Positions 45,188-55,319 of a stretch of 64,000 nt of DNA are shown here, in pieces. The DNA lies in contig NZ_LNYQ01000013.1 of assembly GCF_001467945.1 (NCBI RefSeq), forward strand, positions 1,649,404 through 1,713,403, read 5' to 3'. This stretch comes from Legionella parisiensis (lineage in GTDB: Bacteria > Pseudomonadota > Gammaproteobacteria > Legionellales > Legionellaceae). Under the pieces are notes generated by a model. The model saw only the letters and a list, made by a program, of their open reading frames with translations. It was not told where the DNA came from and searched no databases. How positions within the stretch are numbered: the first letter of the stretch is position 1; the number at the start of each line of letters is the position of its first letter. The translations under genes and the position numbers were made by a program.

Positions 45188-46159
45188 ATGAAAAGAAAAA
45201 ATGAAGAGAAGCTAAATCTATTCGACTCGCTCCCTAACGAGCTTATTGCAACGATTGGCCGTCACGTAGATAAAAACAAGAATCAACTTGAAAACAGCAA
45301 TAACTTTGCCTTAACTTGCTCTTTGTTTTATAACGCTTACCAGCAAGAACGCTTAAATCACAAACGATTAGTAATTAGCTTAGCCAAATCTGTTGCTGAA
45401 GGCAATCAAGACCAGTCAGAAGCAACACTGCAAAAACATCCTGAATTACTACTCTCTAGAACAACAATTGTCGATCAATCAGGGCGGATTTTTAGAAACA
45501 CAACAGTTTGGGAATATACCTTATGGTCTTTAGATGTTCGCTATATGGCATCGATGATGCTTAAGTGTTTACCTCAGAATAAGCATGGGGAAGAAATACG
45601 ATTGGTATTGAATAAGCAATTCGAGGAGATTGAAACCCAAGGAGTGACTTATGAATTAGACGGTGTGATTCATCGTGAAAAATACTATGACTTTGCAATC
45701 ATTGCAACTTTGAACGATTACTTAAATAATTTTAATAGACAAGAATGGACTGAGCGTGATCAATGGTGGTCTACGAAGGTTGGCCAGGTACAAAAGTTAC
45801 TTCCTGCCCATGTGGCACAACATTATTGTGACCCAGAGGAGTCCCTTGATCCCACACCCACGTTTAAAAAGGAAAAATTTACTCGCTCACTTAACTTCTA
45901 TAATTGGATAGATGAGGACTTGAAAAATTGGTTTTTGGATTCCAGATTGGGAGTTAGTTTTGCAATGAGTAGAGCATGGGGCGAAAAAGCTCACTCATCA
46001 TCCCGGGGGTATTTTTTTGGCACATCCGCAGCTCGCGATGCGATGATCGCCTTACACAAAGCAAGAACCGAGGATCTAGTATTACTTAAAGAGCAATTAC
46101 AAAAACCTCTGCTTCAATCTGACACTGATGCAAATGAAAAAAGATTATTAATACCTTAA
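45188..46159 (+). CDS. F-box-like protein, candidate Dot/Icm effector
   Basis: 323 residues. Near the N-terminus (about 10-50) LFDSLPNELIATIGRHV followed by FALTCSLFYNAY fits the F-box pattern LPxELlxxI...C.xF that eukaryotic proteins use to bind Skp1 in SCF ubiquitin ligases. Bacteria gain from F-boxes only inside a eukaryotic host, so export is likely; L. pneumophila has F-box effectors such as AnkB and LegU1. The rest (about 60-300) is Trp/Tyr-rich with no known domain and would be the substrate-binding part. No signal peptide. No clear Shine-Dalgarno before the ATG. Effector status is inferred. Confidence 0.72.
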   Translation: MKRKNEEKLNLFDSLPNELIATIGRHVDKNKNQLENSNNFALTCSLFYNAYQQERLNHKRLVISLAKSVAEGNQDQSEATLQKHPELLLSRTTIVDQSGRIFRNTTVWEYTLWSLDVRYMASMMLKCLPQNKHGEEIRLVLNKQFEEIETQGVTYELDGVIHREKYYDFAIIATLNDYLNNFNRQEWTERDQWWSTKVGQVQKLLPAHVAQHYCDPEESLDPTPTFKKEKFTRSLNFYNWIDEDLKNWFLDSRLGVSFAMSRAWGEKAHSSSRGYFFGTSAARDAMIALHKARTEDLVLLKEQLQKPLLQSDTDANEKRLLIP

Positions 46160-46276
46160 TTATCATGCCAAGTTTACTCATCTCAATGGCAAATAATTAG
46201 GTAAATTCAAAAATGAAAAGCTAACTTCGAATCTAAACCCTAATAAGAAATAGCCACTAAATTCGGGGCAAAGCAC

Positions 46277-47677
46277 TTATCTTTTGCCTTTTGATTTTTT
46301 TTTAACATGACTCATTAATCTTCTTTTTTTATTCACTTGTCGTTGAGACAATTTAACTTTTTTATTTGCGAAAGGATTTGTTCCGCCTTTAAACTCCAGC
46401 TTTAGAGGGGTTCCAACTAATCCCAGATGTTTAATAAACTCATTGTTAAGATAACGTCTGTAACTATCGGGCAAATCAGCCAATTGATTTCCATGGATTA
46501 CGATTACCGGGGGATTGTGGCCACCAAGATGGGCATACCTCAATTTTATCCTGCGTCCATTCACGCAAGGAGGGGTATGTTTCATGCTGATGTCTTGAAG
46601 TAAACGAGTTAATCGTGGAGTTGAAAAAGATTGAACAGCCGAAGCATAGGCCTCATTTATATCTTTGAATAATCCCCCTACACCACTACCATGCAGAGCA
46701 GATATAAACCGAATTTTTGCAAAATTCGCAAAGTGCAATCTTCTGGATAATTCGCTTTTTACATTTTCCTTATGCTCTTCATCCAAACCATCCCATTTGT
46801 TCATTGCAATAACCAAGGCTTTACCGGACTCAATAATAAAGCCGAGCAAATTCATATCCTGATCAGTAATGCCCTCTCTAGCATCCAAAACTTGCAAGCA
46901 TACATTTGCTTCTTCAATAGCTTTAAGTGTTTTGATCACAGAAAACTTTTCAATTTTTTCATCAACTCGTGATTTTCTACGTACCCCTGCGGTATCAATC
47001 AAAATATAGTTCTGTTCATCCCTAACAAAAGGAATCGCAATGCTGTCTCGTGTTGTTCCAGGCATATCATATACAACGACTCTTTCCTCACCCAAAATTC
47101 GATTAATTAAAGTTGATTTTCCAACATTAGGACGGCCAGCAAAGGCAATTTTAATTACATTATCTTCTTCAATTTTATCCGCTTGAGCTGTAAATGGTAA
47201 TAAAACATCATCAAGCAACGTTCTAATACCACTGCCATGCGATGAAGAAATAGAGTGAATATCAGTAATTCCTAAAGCATGAAAATCAGCACAGGCAACA
47301 TCATCATCCAGCCCCTCGGTTTTATTAATCACAAGGTGGACTTTTTTACTTAATTTACGTAAATTACTAGCAATTTTTTCATCAATTCCAGTCAAGCCAG
47401 CTCGTCCATCAACCAAAAAAAGCACAATATCAGCTTCATTGAGTGCTATCTCCGATTGTTTGGACATTAAATTATCAACAGCAATATCATCAACACCTAT
47501 ACCACCAGTATCAACAACAATATAGTGTTTGTTATCATGCTGAGCTTGACCATACTGCCTGTCACGAGTTAAACCAGGAAAGTCAGCAACAAGGGCGTCT
47601 TGAGTCTTGGTCAGCCTATTAAATAAAGTAGACTTACCAACATTAGGGCGTCCAACAAGTGCAATCACAGGGATCAT
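46277..47677 (-). CDS. der: Ribosome-associated GTPase Der (EngA)
   Basis: 466 residues with two tandem G domains, each with [10 protein letters not shown], plus DTGGIG and [10 protein letters not shown] switch II motifs, NKTE/NKWDGLD base-specificity motifs, and a C-terminal KH-like domain ending in a basic tail. Der is needed for 50S ribosomal subunit maturation. It starts three bases after the bamB stop, the conserved bamB-der order. Confidence 0.98.
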   Translation of the reverse strand: MIPVIALVGRPNVGKSTLFNRLTKTQDALVADFPGLTRDRQYGQAQHDNKHYIVVDTGGIGVDDIAVDNLMSKQSEIALNEADIVLFLVDGRAGLTGIDEKIASNLRKLSKKVHLVINKTEGLDDDVACADFHALGITDIHSISSSHGSGIRTLLDDVLLPFTAQADKIEEDNVIKIAFAGRPNVGKSTLINRILGEERVVVYDMPGTTRDSIAIPFVRDEQNYILIDTAGVRRKSRVDEKIEKFSVIKTLKAIEEANVCLQVLDAREGITDQDMNLLGFIIESGKALVIAMNKWDGLDEEHKENVKSELSRRLHFANFAKIRFISALHGSGVGGLFKDINEAYASAVQSFSTPRLTRLLQDISMKHTPPCVNGRRIKLRYAHLGGHNPPVIVIHGNQLADLPDSYRRYLNNEFIKHLGLVGTPLKLEFKGGTNPFANKKVKLSQRQVNKKRRLMSHVKKKSKGKR

Positions 47678-47680
47678 TTA

Positions 47681-48835
47681 TTAACTCACAGATAATTGAT
47701 TAAGTATTCCATTGTCTGTTAACACAAATAACTTTCTTCCAGCTACGCTTGGAGAAATACTGACGCCAGCAGAAACCTTTGATCGAGCTATAATTTCACC
47801 TGTTTGAGCATCAATAAAATGTAGATAGCCAGTTTTATCACCTACTACTAAATCATTTTTAATTAACGTGGGTTCAGTTAATACTCTCGCTTTTAAACCA
47901 GTCTGTTTCCAATTAACTTGACCATTGCGTTTATCAATAGACCAAATGACATCATGGCTGTCTGTTAGATACAATGTATTACCGCTTAAAACCATATTTT
48001 TATATACGGAACCTGGTTTTCTCCAAATAAATTGTCCATCTGACAAAGACAGTGCGCCTATGTAACCTTGATAACTGGCGAGATAAACCACATTATTTTC
48101 CACAATTGGATCTGCATCAATATCAACTAATCGTTCCACATCACTTGGACCTGATGCATAAGCAATACTGCGCTGCCACATAACTCGGCCAGTTTTTACA
48201 TCCAATGCATCCAATTTTCCATCAGAAAAACCAATCAACACCAAATTTCCCATAGCAATGGGTGATGAGCTTGCCTTCAAGATTAAACTGGGTGAACCAT
48301 GCTCTGTCATCCATATTTGTTTACCATCTGCTGTATTAAAGGCATAAACTTTACCATCAATAGTCTTCACGATAACTTTTCCACCCAGAACAGCCGGCGG
48401 TGATAAAATTTCACCAGTAACCTTTTTTTGCCATAATTTGTTACCGTTGCTTTTATTTAATACAACCAATGATGAGTTATTGGTGCCCACAACAATATAT
48501 CCACTGGCTACAGCAGGACCGCTAACTAACCCATGTTTCAACGTTGTAGTCCATTTCACCTGTCCATTATGCTTATTAATAGCACGAACCAACCCACTGG
48601 CATCAGCAGTATAAATAACACCACCCTGAACCACTGGTTTCAACCTTAAATATTCCTTATTTTTAGATGACTTACCAGCAACTACCGTCCAGTTTTGCTC
48701 AACCTTAACTTTATCCTTTACCAACTTGAGTTCTTTAGGTTTTGGCGTGTTGTCTTTACCCAACATATAATCATCAAGTTTTGAACATCCTTGAACTAAA
48801 GCACATAGAATTAAAATAAATAATTTCATTTTCAT
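47681..48835 (-). CDS. bamB: Outer-membrane assembly lipoprotein BamB
   Basis: 384 residues. Lipoprotein signal with lipobox VQGC (Cys about 17), then a PQQ-type beta-propeller: repeats such as GLVRAINKHNGQVKW, VLNKSNGNKLWQ, YAFNTADGKQIW, DALDVKTGRVMWQ, ALSLSDGQFIWR, IDKRNGQVNWK. BamB assists BamA in folding outer-membrane proteins. Gene order hisS-yfgM-bamB-der is typical. Confidence 0.96.
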   Translation of the reverse strand: MKMKLFILILCALVQGCSKLDDYMLGKDNTPKPKELKLVKDKVKVEQNWTVVAGKSSKNKEYLRLKPVVQGGVIYTADASGLVRAINKHNGQVKWTTTLKHGLVSGPAVASGYIVVGTNNSSLVVLNKSNGNKLWQKKVTGEILSPPAVLGGKVIVKTIDGKVYAFNTADGKQIWMTEHGSPSLILKASSSPIAMGNLVLIGFSDGKLDALDVKTGRVMWQRSIAYASGPSDVERLVDIDADPIVENNVVYLASYQGYIGALSLSDGQFIWRKPGSVYKNMVLSGNTLYLTDSHDVIWSIDKRNGQVNWKQTGLKARVLTEPTLIKNDLVVGDKTGYLHFIDAQTGEIIARSKVSAGVSISPSVAGRKLFVLTDNGILNQLSVS

Positions 48836-48961
48836 GAAAATTGAACCTCGAATTTTTACAAAATAATCAATAAAAGATCACTATTATGCATACAAATATA
48901 ACCGAGCGGCAAAAAATACTATACTTATGAGTTATATGACCTAATACTCGGGCTATAAAAG

Positions 48962-49636
48962 TTATGCAGACTTTACTTTTTTATCTCCAGAAATCATTGA
49001 GTGCGATTTACTTGCTATCTCGTTAGTTTTCATTTCCAAAAATAAATTACCCATCCCATTGTTTTTTACTTCATCTAAAGCTAGTTTATAGGAACTCATA
49101 GCTTCTTGATATTGGCCTGTTGCTCCATAAATATCGCCTTTTAACTCATTAATAACAGGTAAGTAAGTTTTATCATCGATACTGCTTAATTCATTAAGAG
49201 CATTTGTATAAGACTTTTCAGCTGCCAAAATACGTGCCATACGAATTTTTGCAATTTGTTTTAAAGCAGGCATTTTGCTGTTTGTAGCAACCACTTTCAG
49301 CTCATCTGTAGCGTTATCCAGTTTATTTTTTGATACATAAATTTTCGCAAGTGTCAGATGCGCCACATCAGCATAAACCGTACTGCTATGTTGATGAGTC
49401 AATTCATTAGCATACGCTCTTACACCTTTAATATTTTGATTTGAAAGAGCAACCATCATTTGCTCATAGGCAACAGAAGCTTGTTGAGTAACCTTTGCTT
49501 GATGCCAATGTAAATATCGATAGCCGGCAATGCCAAAGAGTACAAGTGATAATACTACGGTGATAAGATTACCGTATTGCTTCCACCATTTCTTTATCGA
49601 TTCCAGTTGTTCCTCTTCAGTCATATACACTGACAT
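48962..49636 (-). CDS. yfgM: YfgM-family ancillary translocon/chaperone-network protein
   Basis: 224 residues. Short cytoplasmic N-terminus with TEEEQLESIKKWWKQYGN, one membrane helix (about 18-38), then a periplasmic TPR-like helical domain. YfgM associates with the Sec translocon and PpiD and helps pass clients to periplasmic chaperones. The ATG at 49636 is preferred because GGAG lies six bases before it; the ATG at 49651 overlaps that site. Between hisS and bamB, as usual. Confidence 0.93.
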   Translation of the reverse strand: MSVYMTEEEQLESIKKWWKQYGNLITVVLSLVLFGIAGYRYLHWHQAKVTQQASVAYEQMMVALSNQNIKGVRAYANELTHQHSSTVYADVAHLTLAKIYVSKNKLDNATDELKVVATNSKMPALKQIAKIRMARILAAEKSYTNALNELSSIDDKTYLPVINELKGDIYGATGQYQEAMSSYKLALDEVKNNGMGNLFLEMKTNEIASKSHSMISGDKKVKSA

Positions 49637-49651
49637 AACATTCTCCTGCAC

Positions 49652-50929
49652 TCACTCTAAAAAATCTTTCAAGACCTGATTAATCATATTTTGATCCACT
49701 GTAATTTGCTCAGCCTCATTACGTAAATCTTTAATACTAATTTGCTCATTAGCCAACTCATCTTCGCCTAAAACTAAAGCCAAGCGCGCACCACTTTTAT
49801 CTGCTTTTTTGAATTGGCTTTTAAAGCTCCCACCTGCGGTATTTACTGATACCTCTATCTTTGGATAAGCCTTACGTATCCATTCAGAAATTACAAGACC
49901 CCGTATTACAGCCTGCTCATTCGTTGCAATAAGATATAATGCGTTCTTTTTACTCTCTTGCTGCAAAAGATTCAAGGTTTCCATAAGTAAGTATATTCTT
50001 TCGATACCTAATGCAAAACCTACCGCAGGAGTTGGGTTACCACCTAACTGCTCGATTAATATATCGTAGCGTCCTCCAGCACATACTGTGGATTGGCTTC
50101 CTAATTTATCAGTAACCCACTCAAAAACTGTATGCCCGTAATAATCCAGCCCCCTCACCAAAACGGGATTAATTACATAAGGTACCTTTAATGCATCCAA
50201 ACCATCACAGAAAGACTGAAAATGTGCACGACTTTTTTCACCAAGAACATCGATCAATTTAGGTGCATTAGCCAATAATTGTTGCATCTCAGGGTTTTTA
50301 CTGTCCAAAATACGCAATGGATTTCGAGTTAACCTGCGTTTACTGTCCTCATCCAACTGATTTTCATGATCAGTCAAATACTCAACGAGAGTTTTTTTAT
50401 AATCATGGCGTTCGGTTAATTCGCCTAAGGTATTCACTTGTAATTGGACAAAGTCAGCAAATCCTAATTGCTCCCAAAACTTACGGCATAGAGAAATCAA
50501 CTCCAACTCAACCAGTGCACCTTGCATACCAAATGCTTCAACACCTAATTGATTGAACTGCCTATATCGTCCTTTCTGTGGTCTTTCGTGACGAAACATC
50601 GGCCCCATATACCACAGTTTTTGTTGCTGATTATGCAAAAGCCCATTTTGCAGACAAGCACGTACACAGCCAGCTGTTCCTTCAGGTCTTAAAGTAATAC
50701 TATCCCCATTTAAGTCATTAAAAGTATACATTTCTTTTTCGACTATATCTGTTACTTCACCTATAGTCCTTTTAAATAGCTGTGTGCTTTCAATAAGTGG
50801 AAAACGTATTTCCTGATAACCATAGCTGGACAATACACTCACAAATATCTGTTCAATGGAACGCCAAAAAACCATTGCCTCAGGCAAAATATCATTCATT
50901 CCACGGATTGCTTGAATTCGTTCAGTCAC
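49652..50929 (-). CDS. hisS: Histidyl-tRNA synthetase
   Basis: 425 residues, class II synthetase: motif 2 (MFRHERPQKGRYRQFNQLG), histidine-binding LVRGLDYYGHTVFEW and AGGRYD, motif 3 AVGFALGIERI, then an anticodon-binding domain. GTG start with GGAG seven bases upstream; start overlaps the rodZ end by eight bases. Confidence 0.98.
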   Translation of the reverse strand: MTERIQAIRGMNDILPEAMVFWRSIEQIFVSVLSSYGYQEIRFPLIESTQLFKRTIGEVTDIVEKEMYTFNDLNGDSITLRPEGTAGCVRACLQNGLLHNQQQKLWYMGPMFRHERPQKGRYRQFNQLGVEAFGMQGALVELELISLCRKFWEQLGFADFVQLQVNTLGELTERHDYKKTLVEYLTDHENQLDEDSKRRLTRNPLRILDSKNPEMQQLLANAPKLIDVLGEKSRAHFQSFCDGLDALKVPYVINPVLVRGLDYYGHTVFEWVTDKLGSQSTVCAGGRYDILIEQLGGNPTPAVGFALGIERIYLLMETLNLLQQESKKNALYLIATNEQAVIRGLVISEWIRKAYPKIEVSVNTAGGSFKSQFKKADKSGARLALVLGEDELANEQISIKDLRNEAEQITVDQNMINQVLKDFLE

Positions 50930-51503
50930 CTATCTTCTCCATAGGAGACATTTCTGGTTTTGGGTTTAACAAAGATTGCATTTTTGATATGTCAGTGAGT
51001 CTAAGCTCTTTAGTTTCAATTGTTGGTGTTTGATTTAATGATAAATCAACAGGAGCTGTCTTTGTCGGAAACATCTGGTGAGTATCTCTGTTCTTTTGCC
51101 ACCAAACTCCTACAGCAACAATCACACCTACTGCAAACAAAATTGTAAACCAACGGATAATATGTTCCGCTTTATGTGATTCCCGTTTACTTTGCTGCCA
51201 TAAGAGGGCTCGATCAGTTTTTTTCTCGACAACAAACTGAGCATTAAATATTGCCAGATAGGGCTCGGGTGATGTGCCAAGCAATTTAGCATAAGCACGC
51301 AAATATCCTTTAACAAAAACAGGCTCGGGTAATAAATGGAACTCATTATTTTCAATTAATTCAATAATACGAGCCCTTAAATGCAATTTATTGGCAACAT
51401 ATTCAATGGTATATCCTTTTTGTTGGCGAATACTGGCAAGTTGCTCGCCTGGATTATTATTATACTCTGCGATACTCTCATCCAGCGTGGTTGTTGTATT
51501 CAT
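50922..51503 (-). CDS. rodZ: RodZ-like cytoskeletal/HTH membrane protein (short)
   Basis: 193 residues. Helix-turn-helix domain (about 18-90: LASIRQQKGYTIEYVANKL, YLRAYAKLLG), one membrane helix (about 117-135) and a short periplasmic tail of about 55 residues. E. coli RodZ (337) has a long periplasmic domain that is absent here. RodZ links MreB to the wall machinery and cell shape. Between pilF and hisS, the usual place, with overlaps on both sides. GGAG six bases before the ATG. Confidence 0.88.
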   Translation of the reverse strand: MNTTTTLDESIAEYNNNPGEQLASIRQQKGYTIEYVANKLHLRARIIELIENNEFHLLPEPVFVKGYLRAYAKLLGTSPEPYLAIFNAQFVVEKKTDRALLWQQSKRESHKAEHIIRWFTILFAVGVIVAVGVWWQKNRDTHQMFPTKTAPVDLSLNQTPTIETKELRLTDISKMQSLLNPKPEMSPMEKIGD

Positions 51504-52254
51504 TATTTACTCCACTATTATCGACATTGGAATTCAAATTATTCATGCTCAGTTCATATTCTGCAGCTAAACTGTGTTGCCCAACTTTATCAGAAACCTC
51601 CTTGGCTAATGATAATAATACCTTGTCATTCAACACTAAATCAGGATGCTTTTGTACAAGAGCAAATGCCTCTGCATCATGTTTGGCTTTAATTTCAAGT
51701 TTTAGTAATTCATAAAAAGACACTTTCTGTGAAGGATCCTGATTTAATGCTTTTACAAAATAAAGCTTGGCCTTATCTTCATTAGGGGTTGATAAAGCAC
51801 AAAGACCTGCGTTTTCATAAGCTCCAGCAGTATGCAAATACTTTAGATCATTGACCGCCTTTAAGAAATAAGCTTCAGCTTTTTTATAATCACCTTGTCG
51901 ACATAAAAAAGCACCGTAATTATTAAGCTGTGCGCCTCCATTTTTTGCTAGCGATATGGCTTTCAAATAATATTTCTCTGCTTGATCTAATTCTTTGGTT
52001 TGTTCAAAATAATAAGCCATTGCTGAATTAACATCAGGTGAGCTAGGTTCTTGCTCCAATGCAGTAAGAATCTTTTTTTTCGCTCTTGGCCTATCACCCT
52101 GCTTTAAATAACCTAACCCTAGCTGAACATTATATGATGCAGCCTTACTGAGATCTGGTTTTTTAAAATTTTGTTTTTCGCTTTCTTCATCATGCACGCA
52201 TGCCTGCAAAAACAGACAAGTCATAACAAGCAAGAGATAAAACTTTTTTAACAC
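51478..52254 (-). CDS. pilF: Type IV pilus pilotin lipoprotein PilF/PilW
   Basis: 258 residues. Lipoprotein signal with lipobox LQAC (Cys about 19), then tandem TPR units (AASYNVQLGLGYLKQGDRPRAKKKI and several more). PilF brings the PilQ secretin to the outer membrane. GTG start without a good Shine-Dalgarno, chosen because it alone keeps the signal peptide. Overlaps rodZ by 26 bases; conserved rlmN-pilF-rodZ order. Confidence 0.93.
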   Translation of the reverse strand: MLKKFYLLLVMTCLFLQACVHDEESEKQNFKKPDLSKAASYNVQLGLGYLKQGDRPRAKKKILTALEQEPSSPDVNSAMAYYFEQTKELDQAEKYYLKAISLAKNGGAQLNNYGAFLCRQGDYKKAEAYFLKAVNDLKYLHTAGAYENAGLCALSTPNEDKAKLYFVKALNQDPSQKVSFYELLKLEIKAKHDAEAFALVQKHPDLVLNDKVLLSLAKEVSDKVGQHSLAAEYELSMNNLNSNVDNSGVNNEYNNHAG

Positions 52255-52389
52255 GGTATTTTCACACTAAGATTATAAATGATTGCGCATTATAACCGCT
52301 TACCAATAAATTAAAAATAATTTGTCACAAATAATGATTTTATTGTAATTTGTGAATTTATAACTTCGCTAAACCCAATGTATGCTTCA

Positions 52390-53517
52390 TTATTCTGCTG
52401 CTTGCTGCTCTTGGTTTGTTTTAGGCATAAAATGCAATTTTTGCCATCTTTTGGATCGACTTGTTCTATCCTTAACCTCTCCGGCTAATTGCCCACATGC
52501 TGCGTCAATATCATCACCTCGTGTTTTTCGAGTAATTGTATTAATTCCATGTGTGATTAATCTATCTCTAAAAGCATCAATTGTTTCCTGAGATGAGCGC
52601 TCGTATTGTGTCATTGGAAAAGGATTAAAAGGAATTAAATTGACTTTTGCTGGAACATTTTTCAATAATTTTATCAATTGATTTGCATGTTCAGGTTGAT
52701 CATTGACTCCCTTAAGCATTACATATTCAAAAGTGACTTTTCTTCGAGGTTCATTCTTAAAATAGTTTTTGCATAAAGCCATCAATTGATTCAACGGATA
52801 TTTTTTATTTATAGGAACAAGTTCGTTTCTTAACTCATCATTCGGTGCATGCAGCGAAACAGCCAATGCAACAGGGCTAATGTCTCTTAAACGTTCCAGA
52901 TCAGGTAAAACCCCTGAAGTACTTAAAGTAACACGACGTTTTGATAATCCATAAGCAAAATCATCCATCATAATATTCATTGCAGACACAACATTATCAA
53001 AATTAAGTAAGGGTTCTCCCATACCCATCATTACTACATTTGTTATTTTTTTGTCATGAACTCCTTGTTGTTGTGATAGTTCACGGACAGCCAACCAAAC
53101 TTGACCAATAATTTCGGCTGTAGATAAATTGCGATTAAAACCTTGTTTTGCGGTAGAACAAAAGGAACAATTCAAAGCACACCCAACTTGAGAGGAAACA
53201 CATAAAGTTCCACGATTGCTTTCAGGAATAAATACTGTCTCGATACAATTGCCACATTCCAGTTTCAAGAGCCATTTATGGGTACCATCATTGGATTTTT
53301 GGCAAGCAACAATTTCTGGTAATTTAATACATGATCGCTCCGCCAATTTTTCTCTTAAGGCTTTGCCAAGATTTGTCATTTTTGCGAAATCGGTAAAACC
53401 GGCCTGATGAATCCATTGGATTATCTGCTGAGCTCTGTAAGGTTGTTCTTCCCAGCTATGCAGCAGTTCACGCATTTGTTGATAATTGTAATCAAGCAGA
53501 TTTACTTTTTGTGTCAT
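52390..53517 (-). CDS. rlmN: Dual-specificity 23S rRNA/tRNA adenine-C2 methyltransferase
   Basis: 375 residues. Radical-SAM cluster motif [30 protein letters not shown], and the C-terminal methyl-carrying cysteine in [10 protein letters not shown]. It methylates A2503 of 23S rRNA and A37 of some tRNAs. GGAG five bases before the ATG at 53517. Followed by 135 bases before pilF that hold no ORF. Confidence 0.97.
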   Translation of the reverse strand: MTQKVNLLDYNYQQMRELLHSWEEQPYRAQQIIQWIHQAGFTDFAKMTNLGKALREKLAERSCIKLPEIVACQKSNDGTHKWLLKLECGNCIETVFIPESNRGTLCVSSQVGCALNCSFCSTAKQGFNRNLSTAEIIGQVWLAVRELSQQQGVHDKKITNVVMMGMGEPLLNFDNVVSAMNIMMDDFAYGLSKRRVTLSTSGVLPDLERLRDISPVALAVSLHAPNDELRNELVPINKKYPLNQLMALCKNYFKNEPRRKVTFEYVMLKGVNDQPEHANQLIKLLKNVPAKVNLIPFNPFPMTQYERSSQETIDAFRDRLITHGINTITRKTRGDDIDAACGQLAGEVKDRTSRSKRWQKLHFMPKTNQEQQAAE

Positions 53518-53565
53518 TTTTGCTCCAAATTTAATGACGACGCATGAGGAATACAATTAAAGGGA

Positions 53566-53588
53566 GCCTGTGTGCTGCGCACTCAGGC
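53566..53588. repeat. Palindromic repeat between ndk and rlmN
   Basis: GCCTG-T-GTGC and GCAC-T-CAGGC form a 9-bp stem with one T-T mismatch and a TGC loop. On the minus strand the flank reads GTAGCCTGAGTGCGCAGC, the same family as at 41121 and 35675. Confidence 0.6.
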
Positions 53589-53640
53589 TACAACTACAAT
53601 CTACAAAATCTTAGTGTCATTAAATATCAAAAACTAATTC

Positions 53641-54066
53641 TTATCTCTCACAAATTTCATGGGGCTCAAAGAAAAAGGCTATTTCACGAACCGCGTTTTC
53701 AAGACTATCTGAACCATGCACTGCATTTGCATCAATACTATCAGCAAAATCAGCACGTATTGTTCCAGGTGCAGCTTCTTTAGGGTTTGTTGCACCCATA
53801 ATTTCTCTATTTTTCAATACTGCATTTTCACCTTGCAATGCCTGAATCATTACTGGGCCAGAGATCATGAACTCAACTAAATCTTTAAAGAAAGGTCGTG
53901 CGCGATGAATGTCATAAAAATTTTCTGCTTGTTCACGAGAAAGTTGCATCATTTTTGCCGCTATGATATTGAGGCCCGCATTTTCAAAACGAGAATAGAT
54001 TTGACCAATAACAGATTTAGCTACTGCATCAGGTTTAATAATTGACAATGTTGTTTCTTTTGCCAT
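53641..54066 (-). CDS. ndk: Nucleoside diphosphate kinase
   Basis: 141 residues, family length. [13 protein letters not shown] start, [19 protein letters not shown], and the phospho-histidine loop [12 protein letters not shown]. It equalises NTP pools by phosphate transfer through that His. GGAG six bases before the ATG at 54066; another ATG one codon upstream is too close. Upstream of rlmN as in most gammaproteobacteria. Confidence 0.97.
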   Translation of the reverse strand: MAKETTLSIIKPDAVAKSVIGQIYSRFENAGLNIIAAKMMQLSREQAENFYDIHRARPFFKDLVEFMISGPVMIQALQGENAVLKNREIMGATNPKEAAPGTIRADFADSIDANAVHGSDSLENAVREIAFFFEPHEICER

Positions 54067-54231
54067 CATGCACTCCATGGGGGGTTAGTTAAAGTGCAAT
54101 ATTATACATGAAATACAAGCTACATGGCTAATATAAATTCATTTTTATATCGATTATAGTCTCGATGTTCGAAGTAAAGCCGAAGTACACACCGCCATTT
54201 CTGATGTCTTATTACATACCTGTTGATGCAC

Positions 54232-55110
54232 TCATAGTGCCCCTATGTTCTTGTCAAAGTATAAGGGCTCTCTATTAATGGCATCTTGCTCAGCATCAAT
54301 TTTGTACTCAGGTAATGATTTTAATAAATCAACAACGCGAAGAATCGTCTCATAAAATTGAGTACGGTAGGAGTTAGCCCTCCTGCTTAATTCTTCAGTT
54401 TGAGCAGCAAAATCACTTATCTGCTCATCAAAATCCATATTCATTTGCATAATTTCGGACAAAATATTTACAATTTTTTCCTTTAAATCTTCCGATAGGG
54501 AGAGATTAAGAACCTCATTCATTTTATCTATAAAAAGATATTTATTGCTTTGTACTTCTGTCATATTGCAATGAATCAAAGAATTATTAATTGCTGCGCG
54601 GATTTTACTTTTTTTCTCTGAAGAACCAAAGCTCTTAAGTTCTTTTTTTAATGAGGAGATTGCTTTATCCAACTCCGTATTGAATATTTGAGCTATTCTT
54701 ATCAATGAAGCCTGACTGTTAGCAATTAAATAATCATGTTCTCCTTGCACAGCATTAAACTCATCCCCTAATGCAACTAATTGTTGTCGTTCTTTTTCTA
54801 TAACTTCACGTGTTGAAGCACCTTGGGCTTCTTCACCTTTAGAGTTTTCTCCAGACAGTAAATAATCGATAAATAATTTTTGTACATAAACATGATAGTC
54901 ATTTGCTTGTTGCAGGATAATGCCATTAAGTACACTTCTTAATGGAACCTTTAGCATTCGATGATAAAAACTAAATGGGCTTCTAATAGCGACCACTAAT
55001 TCGGTTTGTGCCAGATTGACGTTGTATCTGCCTAATAAACGTTCAGCCGTTATTATTCCATAAGTTGAAAACCAATGGCTTAATTCAGTATCAATTTCTT
55101 CCCCGTTCAT
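54232..55110 (-). CDS. Hypothetical helical protein; possible effector
   Basis: 292 residues, almost entirely helical, with probable coiled coil at about 100-130 and 215-260; no signal peptide and no enzyme motif seen. The N-terminal half contains VVAIRSPFSFYHRMLKVPLRSVLNGIILQQ, an amphipathic stretch. It sits between ndk and miaE. From memory, the core effector RavY lies in this ndk-to-fadD neighbourhood in L. pneumophila, and this protein or the one after miaE could be its counterpart; I cannot verify that. ATG chosen for a full-length frame; Shine-Dalgarno not obvious. Confidence 0.65.
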   Translation of the reverse strand: MNGEEIDTELSHWFSTYGIITAERLLGRYNVNLAQTELVVAIRSPFSFYHRMLKVPLRSVLNGIILQQANDYHVYVQKLFIDYLLSGENSKGEEAQGASTREVIEKERQQLVALGDEFNAVQGEHDYLIANSQASLIRIAQIFNTELDKAISSLKKELKSFGSSEKKSKIRAAINNSLIHCNMTEVQSNKYLFIDKMNEVLNLSLSEDLKEKIVNILSEIMQMNMDFDEQISDFAAQTEELSRRANSYRTQFYETILRVVDLLKSLPEYKIDAEQDAINREPLYFDKNIGAL

Positions 55111-55319
55111 TTTTCATCCAATTCAAATTTTCAAAGTATTGTATCTGTTTACAATTTACTATATTGAGCTTAAGACTTTGGTTTTTGAGCACTGGCATAC
55201 ATAAAAATATATGAGCATCGACGCACAGAAAATCAAGGCCTTGTAGCCAAAATAGTAGAATTGTAAAAAGATCCTATGATATAAGACAATTTATTTGATA
55301 AGTATAGTGTATTTAGCAG

